From Myxococcales bacterium (GTDB lineage: Bacteria > Myxococcota_A > Polyangia > Polyangiales > Polyangiaceae): a stretch of DNA of 64,000 nt. The translations under genes were made by a program, and so were the position numbers. The notes under the pieces are model-generated. The model saw nothing but the letters and a program-made list of their open reading frames with translations. It made no database searches and had not been told where the DNA came from. The DNA lies in assembly GCA_004193285.1 (NCBI GenBank), contig SECP01000006.1, forward strand, positions 149,372 to 213,371, read 5' to 3'. The first letter of the stretch is position 1. The number at the start of each line of letters is the position of its first letter. Positions 17,286-26,558 of the stretch are shown one piece after another.

Positions 17286-18223
17286 ACGGTGTACAGCACC
17301 GCGCAGTATTGCCAGCCGAGCCCGACTGCCGCCGACAGCACGCGGTGGCCTGGTCTCACCTGCCCGCTCGCCAAGAAGTGAGCGAGCGAAACCGGGATGG
17401 AGGCGCTGGTCACGTTGCCGACGTCCGCCAAGTTATTGAGGGTCTTCTCGGCAGGAGCACCGAGGTGCTCGGCCAGCATGGCCTGCACTCCGGCCGTCCC
17501 CGAGTGCGGCAAGATCCAGTCGATGTCAGCGAGCGTGAGCCGATTCCGCTCCAAGAGCGCGCGGCTCACGTCGGCGAGCGACCGCCCCGCGAGCTGATTG
17601 AGCTCGCGTTGCCTGATCTTCGGCTCTAGCTGCCCTGCGGAGTCGACGGTCATGATGTCGCTGTGCGAGCCGTCGGTGCGTAGCTCGTAGTCGAGCAGGC
17701 GCGAGCCGCGGGGGGAGTCCCGCTCCACGACCATGGCTGCGGCCGCGTCACCGAACACCAGGTTGGCGCGGCTACCCGGCTTGAGGCGGCGCGTAGACCG
17801 GTCCGAAGCGACGACCAGGCCTCGCGAATACCGAGGATTCTGCAGGTAGCCGTGGGCCATGGTCAGGCCGTACAGGAAGCCGGCGCACGCGCAGCCGACG
17901 TCGAAGGCGAACGCGCGCCGCGCGCCCAGCGCGTGCTGCACGCGAGGCGCAAAATCAGGCACGTAGCGGCGCTCGCTCCAGTTGGCGAGGATGACGAAAT
18001 CCAGAGTCAGCGGGTCCACCTCCGCCTGGGCCAGCGCTTGCCGCGCCGCCCGGAGGGCCATGAAGAGCACGTCTTCGTGATCTTGGGCGATCCCTCGTGC
18101 GCGCACCCCCACCTTCTCCATCTCCAGCAGCGTGTGCGGCGGGTCCAGCGCCGGCAACTCTGGATTCGTGACCATGCGCTCGGGCAAGTAAGTCCCGAGT
18201 CCGGTGATCCGCAGCTCAGCCAT
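17282..18223 (-). CDS. 3-oxoacyl-ACP synthase III-like enzyme with intact Cys-His-Asn triad
   Basis: Protein of 313 residues, ATG at 18223 (preferred because the in-frame upstream extension has no family similarity). The thiolase-fold KASIII layout is seen: active-site Cys113 in GCACAGF, His240 in ILPHSG and Asn270 in DVGNVTS, giving a complete condensing triad. A short N-terminal strand and AELRITGLGTYLPE start are typical. KASIII enzymes condense acyl-CoA with malonyl-ACP or, in specialised pathways, transfer acyl groups. It overlaps the CoA-transferase gene by 8 bp upstream and the SDR gene by 4 bp downstream. Length is slightly short of the usual 315-340. Confidence 0.88.
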   Translation of the reverse strand: MAELRITGLGTYLPERMVTNPELPALDPPHTLLEMEKVGVRARGIAQDHEDVLFMALRAARQALAQAEVDPLTLDFVILANWSERRYVPDFAPRVQHALGARRAFAFDVGCACAGFLYGLTMAHGYLQNPRYSRGLVVASDRSTRRLKPGSRANLVFGDAAAAMVVERDSPRGSRLLDYELRTDGSHSDIMTVDSAGQLEPKIRQRELNQLAGRSLADVSRALLERNRLTLADIDWILPHSGTAGVQAMLAEHLGAPAEKTLNNLADVGNVTSASIPVSLAHFLASGQVRPGHRVLSAAVGLGWQYCAVLYTV

Positions 18224-19922
18224 GGCTCCACCCTTTCGATGAGCGCCCACTCCCACCAGAGGGGCGCAGTCGTGCCAGCATCCCGAGCTCCGCGTGCGTT
18301 GGCACCTCCGCCACCGGCGGTGGACCAGGCATCACGAAGCGAAACCCCGAAGCAGCGACTTCCTTGAGCCGGGCCGCGTGCGCGGGCACCACGTCCCGCA
18401 CCAGCCACGGCTCGCTCGGCCCGTGCCGTTCGAAGACGCACGCCTCGGTGACGATGGTCCGAACGTTGTGACCGAGGCTGGTCACGTATTCGACCTGTCG
18501 CACCATCCGGCGTGGGTCCGCGCGAGTGAGCACCAAAACCTCGCTCGCGCACGCGGCGATGTCCGGCGCTCCGCCGGGCCCGACCAGCAGCGCGCCATCG
18601 CTGAAGCTGCTGTTGACGTTGCCTTCCAAGTCGACTTGTCCGGCGCCGATCACGCCGACGCACGAGCCCCCCGCGCCGCAGCAGAGCGCCCCGAGCATGT
18701 TGTCGATCGAGGTGAGGCGTCGGGCAGTTGCCACGTTCTCACGGCTGAGCAAAAATGGGTGTGAATGCTCCACGTCGATCCCGGCGAAGCCGGTTTCGAT
18801 CATCATCTCGATCGGCTCGCCGCGCGGCCCGAGCAGCTGCTTGGCGAGTCGACAAGCCGCAAACGCCTGCCCGATGCCGGCGAGCATGCAGTCATGTGCG
18901 CCATCCACGAGCCGCCGTGCGAGCGCGCGGCCGGCGAGGAGCAGGAGGTGATCGGTGGCCTCGAGCGAAGCGGCGGAAATCGGCGCCGGAGAGTCGCTCG
19001 GCTCGCGGAGGTGGCGCAGCGATTTCAGCTGCGGCCCGAAGAAGCTTCGGTAAGCCGCGCCGCCATCGCCCGCCTCGAGCACCGCTTGGCTGAACTCGGC
19101 GAAGGCGGCCGCATCCTCGCCGAGGCTCCGGAAGTACCCGTAGGCGGCGTAGTCGTCCCCGTAGCCCGGCTCCAGTGCCGCGAGCTCGGCCGGAGCCACG
19201 TGAAGCGGCTGAGGGTGCGCGCCGAACGGCTCTTCGCACACCGCCAGGACACGGTGGGCCGGTAACGGCAGAAAGTGGGGCAAGGCCTGCAGGGCCTCGC
19301 GCGGCACCACCCGCTCCACGGTGACGATCGCCCCGCGCTGAGCCGCGAGCGCGCCGTAGACGCCCTCCCCGAGGGGCGGCGCGAGCGCGACGTTGCCGTC
19401 CTCGTCTCCCACGGGCGCGTGTAAGAACGTGATGTCGGGCCGCAGCGCGCGCAGCAGGCCCAGTCGCCCCGCCGGTTCGTTCGGGTCCGGCAGCTCGAAC
19501 AGCTGACCGCGCTCCGCGAGCGCCGCTCCTAGCGAGGTGCCGAGCAGAGAGCGAGTGAACGCATACGGGTGACCGAACGCGCCTGCCGCGAGCGCGGAGA
19601 CGTAGGCCCAGAGCGACCAATGCTCGACCTCGAAGCCCTCTTCCAGGAGCTCGGCGTAGAGCCGGTTGGGTCGCGGAGTCGGGTAATTGTCGCCGAAAAA
19701 GCAGCCGACGTAGCGCCGCCCGAGGCGCAGCCGCGCCAAGACGTGCAAGGCCGAATGAAAGCCGGTGGCAGACAGAGTCCACTCCGGCTTGCGACCGCGA
19801 AACGCGCGTGCCAGCTCGCGAACGGCTGCGTTCGAGCGACTGGGAGTGGAGGCGAAGCAAAGGTGCATGCCCGGCTTCACGAAGCGCTCGAGGGCGCGAG
19901 GCAACGTGCAGAGCTTCGTCAT
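18216..19922 (-). CDS. fused two-domain coenzyme A transferase
   Basis: Protein of 568 residues, ATG at 19922 overlapping the stop of the upstream KASIII-like gene by 4 bp. Residues 1-310 resemble the alpha subunit and 310-568 the beta subunit of family I CoA-transferases (glutaconate/acetoacetate type), here in one polypeptide. The beta half has IETGF with a likely catalytic Glu376 and a GAGQVDLEGNVNSS stretch typical of family I. Keeping the Glu argues for true CoA transfer rather than the decarboxylase activity of the myxobacterial AibA/AibB pair, in which that Glu is replaced. It probably loads or unloads the CoA thioester used by the ketosynthases. Substrate is unknown. Confidence 0.85.
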   Translation of the reverse strand: MTKLCTLPRALERFVKPGMHLCFASTPSRSNAAVRELARAFRGRKPEWTLSATGFHSALHVLARLRLGRRYVGCFFGDNYPTPRPNRLYAELLEEGFEVEHWSLWAYVSALAAGAFGHPYAFTRSLLGTSLGAALAERGQLFELPDPNEPAGRLGLLRALRPDITFLHAPVGDEDGNVALAPPLGEGVYGALAAQRGAIVTVERVVPREALQALPHFLPLPAHRVLAVCEEPFGAHPQPLHVAPAELAALEPGYGDDYAAYGYFRSLGEDAAAFAEFSQAVLEAGDGGAAYRSFFGPQLKSLRHLREPSDSPAPISAASLEATDHLLLLAGRALARRLVDGAHDCMLAGIGQAFAACRLAKQLLGPRGEPIEMMIETGFAGIDVEHSHPFLLSRENVATARRLTSIDNMLGALCCGAGGSCVGVIGAGQVDLEGNVNSSFSDGALLVGPGGAPDIAACASEVLVLTRADPRRMVRQVEYVTSLGHNVRTIVTEACVFERHGPSEPWLVRDVVPAHAARLKEVAASGFRFVMPGPPPVAEVPTHAELGMLARLRPSGGSGRSSKGWSHG

Positions 19923-20941
19923 GCGTAGTACAGCGCTCCTCCGCAGTTCATCCCGGCGCCCACCGCGAGCGAGAGCACGAGCTGCCCCTTGCTCACGACG
20001 CCGCTCGCGAGCTGCTCGGAGAGGCACGCCGGAATGCTCGCGCTGCCGGAGAAGCCGCGCTCGCCCCCTACCCAGAGCAGCTGGTCCGCGGAGAAACCCA
20101 GCTCGCTTCGCACCGAGTCCAGCAGCCCCGCGTGGGTCTGGATCGGGAGCAGCCATCCTACGTCTCTCGGAGTGAGCCCGTTACGCTCGAGCAGCCGGCG
20201 TCCACATTCGAGCAGCATGCGCTGCGTCGCCTCTCCCGCGCGGGAGCCGAGCATGATGATCGACTCGGCGTCCGCGCCGATACCGACCCATGAGAGCTTG
20301 TCGACGTCCGTGTAGCCGACGTAGTCGATGATACCCACCCGCGCTCGAGGCTCGGCGCGCCGGAGCACGACCGCGCCCGCCGCGTCGCCCACGATGAAGC
20401 AGAACGTGGAGCGGTTGCTCTCCGCGAGGGAAAAGCGACTCCCCTGCTCGGTCGAAAGCACCAGCACGGATCGGTAATTGGCGTTGGCGAGCAGGCCGTC
20501 CGCCACCTGCAGACCGCGCAAGAAACCGGTGCAGTAGCAGGCTTTGACGTCGATCCCCAGCGCGCGGCTTCGGCCCAGCTGCTGCAAGACGAGTGGAGAA
20601 AGGTCCGCGAAGGCGCAGTTGCTCGGATCGGACGGGTGCGCCATCGGCATGGTCGTGCCGGAGGTGACGACGACGGCGTCGACCTCTGCGGCCAGCTCCG
20701 GGCGCTCCTCGCATAACCGGGAGATCGCGGCGCGCGTCATGGTCGCGGTGTTCTCGTGCGGCTGGCACCACCGCCGCGTGCGCATGCGGGTCTCCGTCGC
20801 CAGCGCTTCTGGCTCCGTACCGAGGGTGAAGCGGCAGCGCCGCAGGTATTCGGCGTTGTCCACGACGTCGCTCGGGTACGCATGAGTAGCGGCGACCAGC
20901 TCGCTCACGTAGCCCAGCCCGCGGCGCGCCGACCGAGTCAC
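19919..20941 (-). CDS. KASIII-like enzyme with altered catalytic triad
   Basis: Protein of 340 residues and a paralog of the KASIII-like gene at 17.3 kb. The nucleophile is kept (Cys137 in CYCTGF), but the family's His position reads Ile267 in LLPIQTHAG (a His lies three residues on, at 270) and the Asn position reads Phe297 in RGFSGSAS. A standard decarboxylative Claisen triad is therefore unlikely. Several KASIII-fold enzymes with changed triads act as acyltransferases (for example CerJ- or ChlB-type proteins) rather than condensing enzymes. It overlaps the KS gene by 4 bp and the CoA-transferase gene by 4 bp. A transacylase role in this operon is inference. Confidence 0.8.
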   Translation of the reverse strand: MTRSARRGLGYVSELVAATHAYPSDVVDNAEYLRRCRFTLGTEPEALATETRMRTRRWCQPHENTATMTRAAISRLCEERPELAAEVDAVVVTSGTTMPMAHPSDPSNCAFADLSPLVLQQLGRSRALGIDVKACYCTGFLRGLQVADGLLANANYRSVLVLSTEQGSRFSLAESNRSTFCFIVGDAAGAVVLRRAEPRARVGIIDYVGYTDVDKLSWVGIGADAESIIMLGSRAGEATQRMLLECGRRLLERNGLTPRDVGWLLPIQTHAGLLDSVRSELGFSADQLLWVGGERGFSGSASIPACLSEQLASGVVSKGQLVLSLAVGAGMNCGGALYYA

Positions 20942-22275
20942 GCGTCCGCCTTCTTCAGCAAGAGGGTCGCGTTTTGACCGCCGATCCCGTACGCGACGAC
21001 GAGCCCGCTCCGCAACTTTCGCGACTCTCCACGGTTCGCTTGATGGTTGAAGCCGTGAACGATGCGGGATTCGTCCAGTTGCACGGTCGGAACCACGAAG
21101 TCGTTTTGCAACATCAGAGCCGCCGTCGCGGCGTTGAGCGCGCTGGAAGCTCCCAGCGTGTGCCCATAAATCGGCTTCGTAGAGATCAGCGGCACCTCGC
21201 GGGTACGGCGCCCGAACACCCGCTTCATGTAATTGAGCTCCGAGATGTCGCTCGCCTGCACGCCGTTGCCGTGGCCCAGCACGAAATCCACGTCGGAAGC
21301 CGACAGCTGCGCCTCCTCCAGGTTCTTCTGGATCAAGTCCGCTGGGCGCGCGCCCGTGAAGTCCACGTCGGTCGGGTGCTCGCCGCCGTTGCCGTGCCGA
21401 AACGAAACGATCTGCGCGAGCGGTCGCGCGCCGCGACGCTCTGCGTGCTCGCGCGTCTCCAGCACGAGCGTGACCGCCCCTTCGCCGAAAGCGTTCGCGG
21501 AGCTGCCGGCGTAGGGTTTGATCGCGAGCTCGGGGCGCTCGGCCTCGTTACTGACGAGGCCGGCGTCGCGGTACATCTGGTAGAGCGGACCTACGAGCGC
21601 GGCGTCGTGACCGGTGCCGAACGCGACGTCGATGCGCCCGGTTTGAAGCTCGCGGAAGGCGTTACCGATCGCGACGACGCCCGAGGCGCACGAGTTGTTG
21701 AAGGTGAAGGTGGGGCCCTGCACGCCGAGGATGGCCGCGGCGAGGCCCACCGCCTGACCCGGCATGCCCAGGTTCAAATCGCGCGGCGTGAAGCGCGCGG
21801 AGTCGTGGATGCGGTGATGAATGAGCTCGTACCAGTGCGCGAAGTTCCCGCGCGAGGTGCCGTCGAACAAGCCGGTTCGCGGGGAGGCAAAGTCCGAAAT
21901 CTCTAGCCCCGCGTCGCGCGCGGCCTGCACGATGGAAGCCAAATACAGCTGCTGTTCGCGCAAGCAGGATTGGTAGAGGCGCGGCGGGACCCCATCCATG
22001 TAGCGCGCGCAGTCGAACTCGCGCACGCGCCCGATCGCGCACGGTATGCCGTCCGCGGGGTCCGGCTCGATCGTCATTTGCGAAGCGCCTTCGCTCAGCT
22101 GTCGCCAGAACGCTTCACGCGTATCGCAGTTCGGTAGCACCGCTCCAATCCCCGTCACCACCACCTCGTGCAGCACCTGCACGCTGCGGGGAGCCGCGCG
22201 TAACTTGGTTTGCGAACCGAACCCCGACCCTGAATGATCCTCGATCGGATCGATACCGCCATGACGTCTAGACAT
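20938..22275 (-). CDS. beta-ketoacyl synthase (KAS I/II-type)
   Basis: Condensing enzyme of 445 residues and first gene of the operon. Catalytic Cys196 sits in NNSCASG, His335 in GHGNGVQ and His372 in YGHTLGA, and Lys367 in STKPIYGH, the full elongating-KS set. The usual DTACSSG motif is varied to NNSCASG, as in some specialised ketosynthases. The N-terminal ~35 residues before HEVVVTG look like a non-conserved leader; a later start is possible. No ACP gene accompanies it. Its strand neighbour is 214 bp away on the same strand (small membrane protein of rlmN), so the operon promoter is likely in 22276-22489. Confidence 0.9.
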   Translation of the reverse strand: MSRRHGGIDPIEDHSGSGFGSQTKLRAAPRSVQVLHEVVVTGIGAVLPNCDTREAFWRQLSEGASQMTIEPDPADGIPCAIGRVREFDCARYMDGVPPRLYQSCLREQQLYLASIVQAARDAGLEISDFASPRTGLFDGTSRGNFAHWYELIHHRIHDSARFTPRDLNLGMPGQAVGLAAAILGVQGPTFTFNNSCASGVVAIGNAFRELQTGRIDVAFGTGHDAALVGPLYQMYRDAGLVSNEAERPELAIKPYAGSSANAFGEGAVTLVLETREHAERRGARPLAQIVSFRHGNGGEHPTDVDFTGARPADLIQKNLEEAQLSASDVDFVLGHGNGVQASDISELNYMKRVFGRRTREVPLISTKPIYGHTLGASSALNAATAALMLQNDFVVPTVQLDESRIVHGFNHQANRGESRKLRSGLVVAYGIGGQNATLLLKKADA

Positions 22276-22489
22276 GATGGAGAAACCGCACCCCGACGGT
22301 CAGTCGAGCTTGGGCGCCCGGTACTGCCGTCATTGGCAGACTCTCAGTTATGCGCGCACTCCGACACACCCGATTGAGTTGGAACCGTTCATTGTAGAGA
22401 CGATTCACGAAACTCCCACTGCCACGCCCGGAATCATCACCCCCACCGTAGGAGTGAAACTCACCGCGGCCACGGCGGGGCTTTTTGCC

Positions 22490-22675
22490 TCAGTTGCCGC
22501 TATGTTTCCGCAGCAAAGCCCACAAAAGCTGGCCGGTGTACGCCACCACCACGACCACGATGGTGATGTTCACCGCGCGGTCGATCTTCGGCTTAAGCTC
22601 GCGAAGCTTCGTCCGTAAACCGAGCTTGCTCGCGAGCATGATTAGCAAGATCGCGAGTAGTATCTTCGACAGCAC
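22490..22675 (-). CDS. small two-helix membrane protein downstream of rlmN
   Basis: Protein of 61 residues from GTG at 22675, which has a GGAG ribosome site 10 bp upstream inside the rlmN stop region. Two hydrophobic segments (residues 5-17 and about 36-55) flank a basic/acidic loop with KLRELKPK. No family is recognised. The 14-bp gap after the rlmN stop suggests cotranscription. The GTG is preferred over longer forms because the upstream residues are Arg-rich and lie inside rlmN in another frame. Functional role unknown. Confidence 0.55.
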   Translation of the reverse strand: MLSKILLAILLIMLASKLGLRTKLRELKPKIDRAVNITIVVVVVAYTGQLLWALLRKHSGN

Positions 22676-22689
22676 GCGGGCGAAGCTCC

Positions 22690-23751
22690 TCAGCTCTGAA
22701 CCAGCTGACCGCACGCAGCCTGAACGTCGCGGCCACGCGAGCGGCGCACCGTCACCAGCGTAGGCCGGCGCGCGAGCAGAGCGCGAGCGAACGCGCTGAC
22801 GTCTGGCTCGAGCGGCGCACGGTAAGGAGCGAGCGCGTGCTCGTTGAAGGGGATGAGATTGACGTTGTGCGGAAAAGCCGCGCAAAAATCCGATAGCCGC
22901 GCCGCGTCTTCCACGCTGTCGTTGACGCCGGCCAGCAGCACGTACTCGACCGTGATCCGCTCCCGCGCTCGCAGAGGGTACTCTTGCAAAGCCGCACGCA
23001 GCTCGCCAATCGGGAATCGTTTGCCGATGGGCATCAGCTCCCGCCGGACCTCGTCTGTCGTCGCGTTCAGGCTCAGCGCCAGCAGCGGGCGCGGCGAGCA
23101 TCCACCGAGCGCGCGGATCTCCGGGACGAGCCCGGAGGTGGAGATGGTGATGCGTCGGGGCGAAAGCCCGAGACCGCGTGGCTCGCACAAGAGCTCGACG
23201 GCGCGGCGAACCTCGCTCAAGTTGTGAAGGGGCTCGCCCATACCCATGAAGACGAGGGTGAGGTCACTCGGGTGGCGCGGCCCCAGCTCGGAGACGACGC
23301 CCAGCACCTGAGCGACGATCTCGCCCGCGCTCAGGTGCCGCTGAAACCCCATGCTGGCGGTCGCGCAAAACGTGCAGCCCATCGCGCAGCCTACCTGGCT
23401 GGAGATGCACACGGTGACGCGGCCACCCGCGACCGCGCGAGGCATGTGCACCGCCTCGACCCGGTCGCCACCGAACGAGAGCAGCAGCTTGGTCGAGCCG
23501 TCCGACGAAGCCTGACGCGAAGCGATGGCCGGCAGCTCCAGCCCCCGCGCCTCGAGCACGCTGCGCGCGGCGCGGCTCAACGCGGGCGCGCCGCCCTGCC
23601 ATGTCCACGGGCGGTGCAGCTTCTGGAACGTGGCTTCCGGCGCCGGCACCCCCAGGGCCGCGAGCTCGGCCGGCAATAGCCCGAAGGCCTGCGCGTGGCT
23701 CACGCGCGGCGGCTGGGTCGGAGCCGCAGGGGCGAGGGGCAGGGAGAGCAC
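22690..23751 (-). CDS. rlmN: dual-specificity 23S rRNA/tRNA adenine-C2 methyltransferase RlmN
   Basis: Radical SAM enzyme of 353 residues that methylates C2 of A2503 in 23S rRNA and A37 in some tRNAs. The radical SAM triad CAMGCTFC has Cys122, Cys126 and Cys129 that bind the [4Fe-4S] cluster. The C-terminal methyl-carrier Cys is Cys347 in DVQAACGQL. These match the E. coli RlmN arrangement and length. It is followed 14 bp later by a small membrane protein gene. The ATG at 23751 starts a variable, Ala/Pro-rich leader before the conserved part. Confidence 0.95.
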   Translation of the reverse strand: MLSLPLAPAAPTQPPRVSHAQAFGLLPAELAALGVPAPEATFQKLHRPWTWQGGAPALSRAARSVLEARGLELPAIASRQASSDGSTKLLLSFGGDRVEAVHMPRAVAGGRVTVCISSQVGCAMGCTFCATASMGFQRHLSAGEIVAQVLGVVSELGPRHPSDLTLVFMGMGEPLHNLSEVRRAVELLCEPRGLGLSPRRITISTSGLVPEIRALGGCSPRPLLALSLNATTDEVRRELMPIGKRFPIGELRAALQEYPLRARERITVEYVLLAGVNDSVEDAARLSDFCAAFPHNVNLIPFNEHALAPYRAPLEPDVSAFARALLARRPTLVTVRRSRGRDVQAACGQLVQS

Positions 23752-23814
23752 GGGCGCAGCATAGCTTGGCCGCCCGCCACGACCAGCGGCGAGCGGCCCG
23801 GCCAGCGGTTCCGG

Positions 23815-25590
23815 TCAGTCCTCGGCGGCGGTGGGCGCGTCTTTCACACGCAGCTGCACCAGCTTCTCCTGGATCTGCCGCGCGCGAGAGTCGTCCGATA
23901 CGTCCGAGTGGCAGGAGGCTTTTTGGCCCTGACTGGCGCCTACGGCGCCCGCCGTCTTGGACGCGAGCCGGTGGAGCTCTTCGGGCGGAAGAACGCCTCG
24001 CTTTTCCAAGATTTCACGCTGCTCGGGGCTGAGCGCGGGCGACTGCATCACCTTCTCGCGAGCAAAACCCTCCGCCTTGCCGGACGTGAACTCGTTGATC
24101 TCCTTCGAGATGCGGACGGAGCACCAGTCGTGGCCGCACATGGCGCAAAAGTCCGTGTCCACGTCCAGGTCTTCGTCGTGAAAGGCGCGGGCGGTGTCCG
24201 GATCGAAGGAGAGCTCGAACTGCTTTTCCCAGTTGAGCGCGGCGCGAGCCTTGGTGAGCGCGTCGTCCCAATCCCGGCTACCGGGAATGCCGAGCGCGAC
24301 GTCCGCGGCGTGGGCCGCGATCTTGTACGCGATGCAGCCTTGCTTCACGTCGTCCTTCTTGGGGAGACCGACGTGCTCCTTGGGAGTGACGTAGCAGAGC
24401 ATGGACGCGCCGTGGTACGCGGCGGCCGTCGCACCGATGCAGCTCGTGATGTGGTCGTAGCCGGGGAACACGTCCGTGACGAGCGGGCCCAGCACGTAGA
24501 ACGGCGCCCCGTGACAGACGGTGCGCTGCAGCTTCATGTTGTACTCGATCTGGTCGAACGGTACGTGCCCCGGTCCCTCGACCATCACCTGGCAGCCCTT
24601 CTTCCAGGCCTTCTCCGTGAGCTCACCCAGCGTCTCCAGCTCGGAGAGCTGCGCTTCATCGCTGGCGTCCGCGAGGCCGCCGGGACGCAGGCCATCCCCC
24701 AGCGAGAAGGAGACGTCGTACTCGCGCATGATGTCGCAGATCTCGTCGAAGTGCGCGTACATCGGGTTCTGCTTCTTGTGCACGAGCATCCACTTCGCGA
24801 GCAAGGAGCCGCCGCGGCTGACGATGCCGATGAGGCGCTTTTGAACGAAAGGCAGGTGCTCACGGAGCACGCCGGCGTGAATGGTGAAGTAGTCCACGCC
24901 TTGCTTGGCTTGATGCAGCAGGCCCTTCATGATCTCGGACTCGGTCAAGTCCTCGATCTTGCGCCCGATGATCATCGAGTAAATCGGCACCGTACCGATC
25001 GGCGCGGTAGAGCTCTGAACGATGGCCTCCCGGCACTCGTCCAAGTTACCGCCGGTCGAAAGGTCCATCACCGTGTCCGCCCCCCAGCGCACCGACCAGT
25101 GCAGCTTCTCCACCTCTTCTTGGGTGGACGAGGAGACGGGCGACGCGCCCATGTTCGCGTTGACCTTCGTCTTCGTTGCGCGGCCAATGGCCATCGGGTC
25201 CAGCCGGTAGCCGAGGTGCACCTTGTTCGCCGGAATGATCAGCCTGCCCGTGGCTACCTCTACCCGAACCTGCTCCGCTGAAAGGTGCGGCTCGCGCTCG
25301 GCGACGCGGCGCATTTCCGCGGTGACGATGCCGAGGCGAGCCGACTCGAGCTGGGTCACCGGGGAGAACCCCGCCGGTGCGCTCGCCGTCTGGCCGTCTC
25401 GCCGCCAGCCCGTCGGCAAGAAGTCCCAGGCGGTCTTGTCGCTCGGCGCGGGCATGCCAGGCGTGTCCGGCGAGCTGAAGCTCAGCGGGCCACCCAAGGC
25501 CGCTGGATTGGCGAACGAACCGGGGTTGGTCCCCTCTCGCGCCGAAGAAGGGTTCGCAGCGCCACGCAGGGGAAGGATTCTCTGTGCCAT
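23815..25590 (-). CDS. thiC: phosphomethylpyrimidine synthase ThiC
   Basis: Radical SAM enzyme of 591 residues that converts 5-aminoimidazole ribotide to HMP phosphate in thiamine synthesis. The C-terminal iron-sulfur motif CAMCGHDWC gives Cys482, Cys485 and Cys490. Long conserved stretches ([32 protein letters not shown]) are typical of ThiC. A low-complexity Pro/Ala/Ser N-terminal region of about 60 residues is variable, and the last ~35 residues are charged. A TPP riboswitch sits just upstream on the same strand, so expression should fall when thiamine pyrophosphate is plentiful. Confidence 0.96.
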   Translation of the reverse strand: MAQRILPLRGAANPSSAREGTNPGSFANPAALGGPLSFSSPDTPGMPAPSDKTAWDFLPTGWRRDGQTASAPAGFSPVTQLESARLGIVTAEMRRVAEREPHLSAEQVRVEVATGRLIIPANKVHLGYRLDPMAIGRATKTKVNANMGASPVSSSTQEEVEKLHWSVRWGADTVMDLSTGGNLDECREAIVQSSTAPIGTVPIYSMIIGRKIEDLTESEIMKGLLHQAKQGVDYFTIHAGVLREHLPFVQKRLIGIVSRGGSLLAKWMLVHKKQNPMYAHFDEICDIMREYDVSFSLGDGLRPGGLADASDEAQLSELETLGELTEKAWKKGCQVMVEGPGHVPFDQIEYNMKLQRTVCHGAPFYVLGPLVTDVFPGYDHITSCIGATAAAYHGASMLCYVTPKEHVGLPKKDDVKQGCIAYKIAAHAADVALGIPGSRDWDDALTKARAALNWEKQFELSFDPDTARAFHDEDLDVDTDFCAMCGHDWCSVRISKEINEFTSGKAEGFAREKVMQSPALSPEQREILEKRGVLPPEELHRLASKTAGAVGASQGQKASCHSDVSDDSRARQIQEKLVQLRVKDAPTAAED

Positions 25591-25642
25591 CAGCTTTGTT
25601 CTCTCTTCAATGAGGGAACGCCGCCGGAAGGCCTGGGCGACG

Positions 25643-25716
25643 CTTCCCTACGCCGGTCCAAACCGGATCAGGTTCAACGGGTGCTTCTCAGCGGTTCAAG
25701 GCAACCGCGCCCCGAG
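25643..25716 (-). promoter_or_regulatory. TPP (THI-element) riboswitch upstream of thiC
   Basis: On the minus strand the region holds the conserved THI-box elements in order: a GGGGCGCGGT-type P1/P2 side, CTGAGA, the ACCCGTTGAACCTGATC stretch and a closing CGGCGTAGGGAA. These are the invariant parts of the thiamine pyrophosphate aptamer. It lies about 50 bp before the thiC start, where such elements usually control translation or termination of thiC. No clear terminator hairpin was seen between it and the ATG, which points to translational control, although this is not proven. Confidence 0.93.
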
Positions 25717-25787
25717 CGACGGCGCGACCCTACCACAAGGAGGCGCCCGGGCCCTAGGCCGGCGACGCCCGATTGCAGGGCCGGTCT

Positions 25788-26411
25788 TTAAGGCTTCGGA
25801 ATGCGGAGCGTCTTGCTGATCATGCCGGCGCCGAGCAACGCGAAGAGCAACGCCAGGGGGTGAAGCGCCACCGGCCCCATGCGCCAAAGGCCGAGCACCG
25901 CCGCAGGCTCCGCCGTGCTCGCCATGAGCGCGGCGAGGATCGTCACGAGGAGCAAGCTGCTCGGGATCGGGAAGCCCTCGAAGTAGGTGACTTTGCCCCG
26001 CGCCTCGCTCAGCTTTTCCGCCGTCACGTTGTAGCGGGCGAGACGGCCGATGCCGCAGGCGACGAACAAGACGAGGCAGACCAGATCGAGCGGCGCCCGC
26101 AACCCGATCGCGAAGCCCATGACGGCCGGCGCCACACCGAAGGACACGACGTCCGCCAGCGAGTCCAGCTCACGACCTATGGCCGAGCTCTCGTGGCGCA
26201 AGCGCGCAACGCGGCCGTCCAGAACGTCGAACAGGAGCGCGAGCGGAAGCAAACCGGTGCCGACCCAGAACGCGGCGCGATGGTCGTCACTGCAGTAGCT
26301 CAGAAAAGCGAGCACCGCGCCCATGCCGCAGACGCCGTTCGCCAGCGTGAGGAAGTCAGCGACCTTGAAATCCCTCAGGAGAGAGAAGTGTCGTGGTTCG
26401 GCGCGAGCCAT
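25788..26411 (-). CDS. pssA: CDP-diacylglycerol-serine O-phosphatidyltransferase
   Basis: Membrane enzyme of 207 residues (ATG at 26411; a GTG at 26417 would add two residues). It carries the CDP-alcohol phosphatidyltransferase motif exactly: Asp62, Asp65-Gly66, Ala69-Arg70, then Gly79, Asp83 and Asp87. Six hydrophobic stretches fit the usual fold. Serine is the probable acceptor because the layout is that of PssA-type rather than PgsA- or choline-type enzymes, but the substrate is assigned by family likeness only. It makes phosphatidylserine, precursor of phosphatidylethanolamine. Confidence 0.85.
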   Translation of the reverse strand: MARAEPRHFSLLRDFKVADFLTLANGVCGMGAVLAFLSYCSDDHRAAFWVGTGLLPLALLFDVLDGRVARLRHESSAIGRELDSLADVVSFGVAPAVMGFAIGLRAPLDLVCLVLFVACGIGRLARYNVTAEKLSEARGKVTYFEGFPIPSSLLLVTILAALMASTAEPAAVLGLWRMGPVALHPLALLFALLGAGMISKTLRIPKP

Positions 26412-26558
26412 GCGCACAGGAGTGCAGGTAGCGTGCCGCCGGCCTCGAGCGTCAGCGCGGCCCTAAATCGCGGTGATCCCCGCGCGGCCCGTGTAAGAAA
26501 TGCCACGGGGTGGCGGCAGCGTGTCATTCTGCCCTCGGGACGCAGCCGCAGTGCTGGC

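Noticed and set aside
22274..22618. Plus-strand open frame of 114 residues
   Set aside because: It overlaps the small membrane protein gene and has no coding-like composition or ribosome site.
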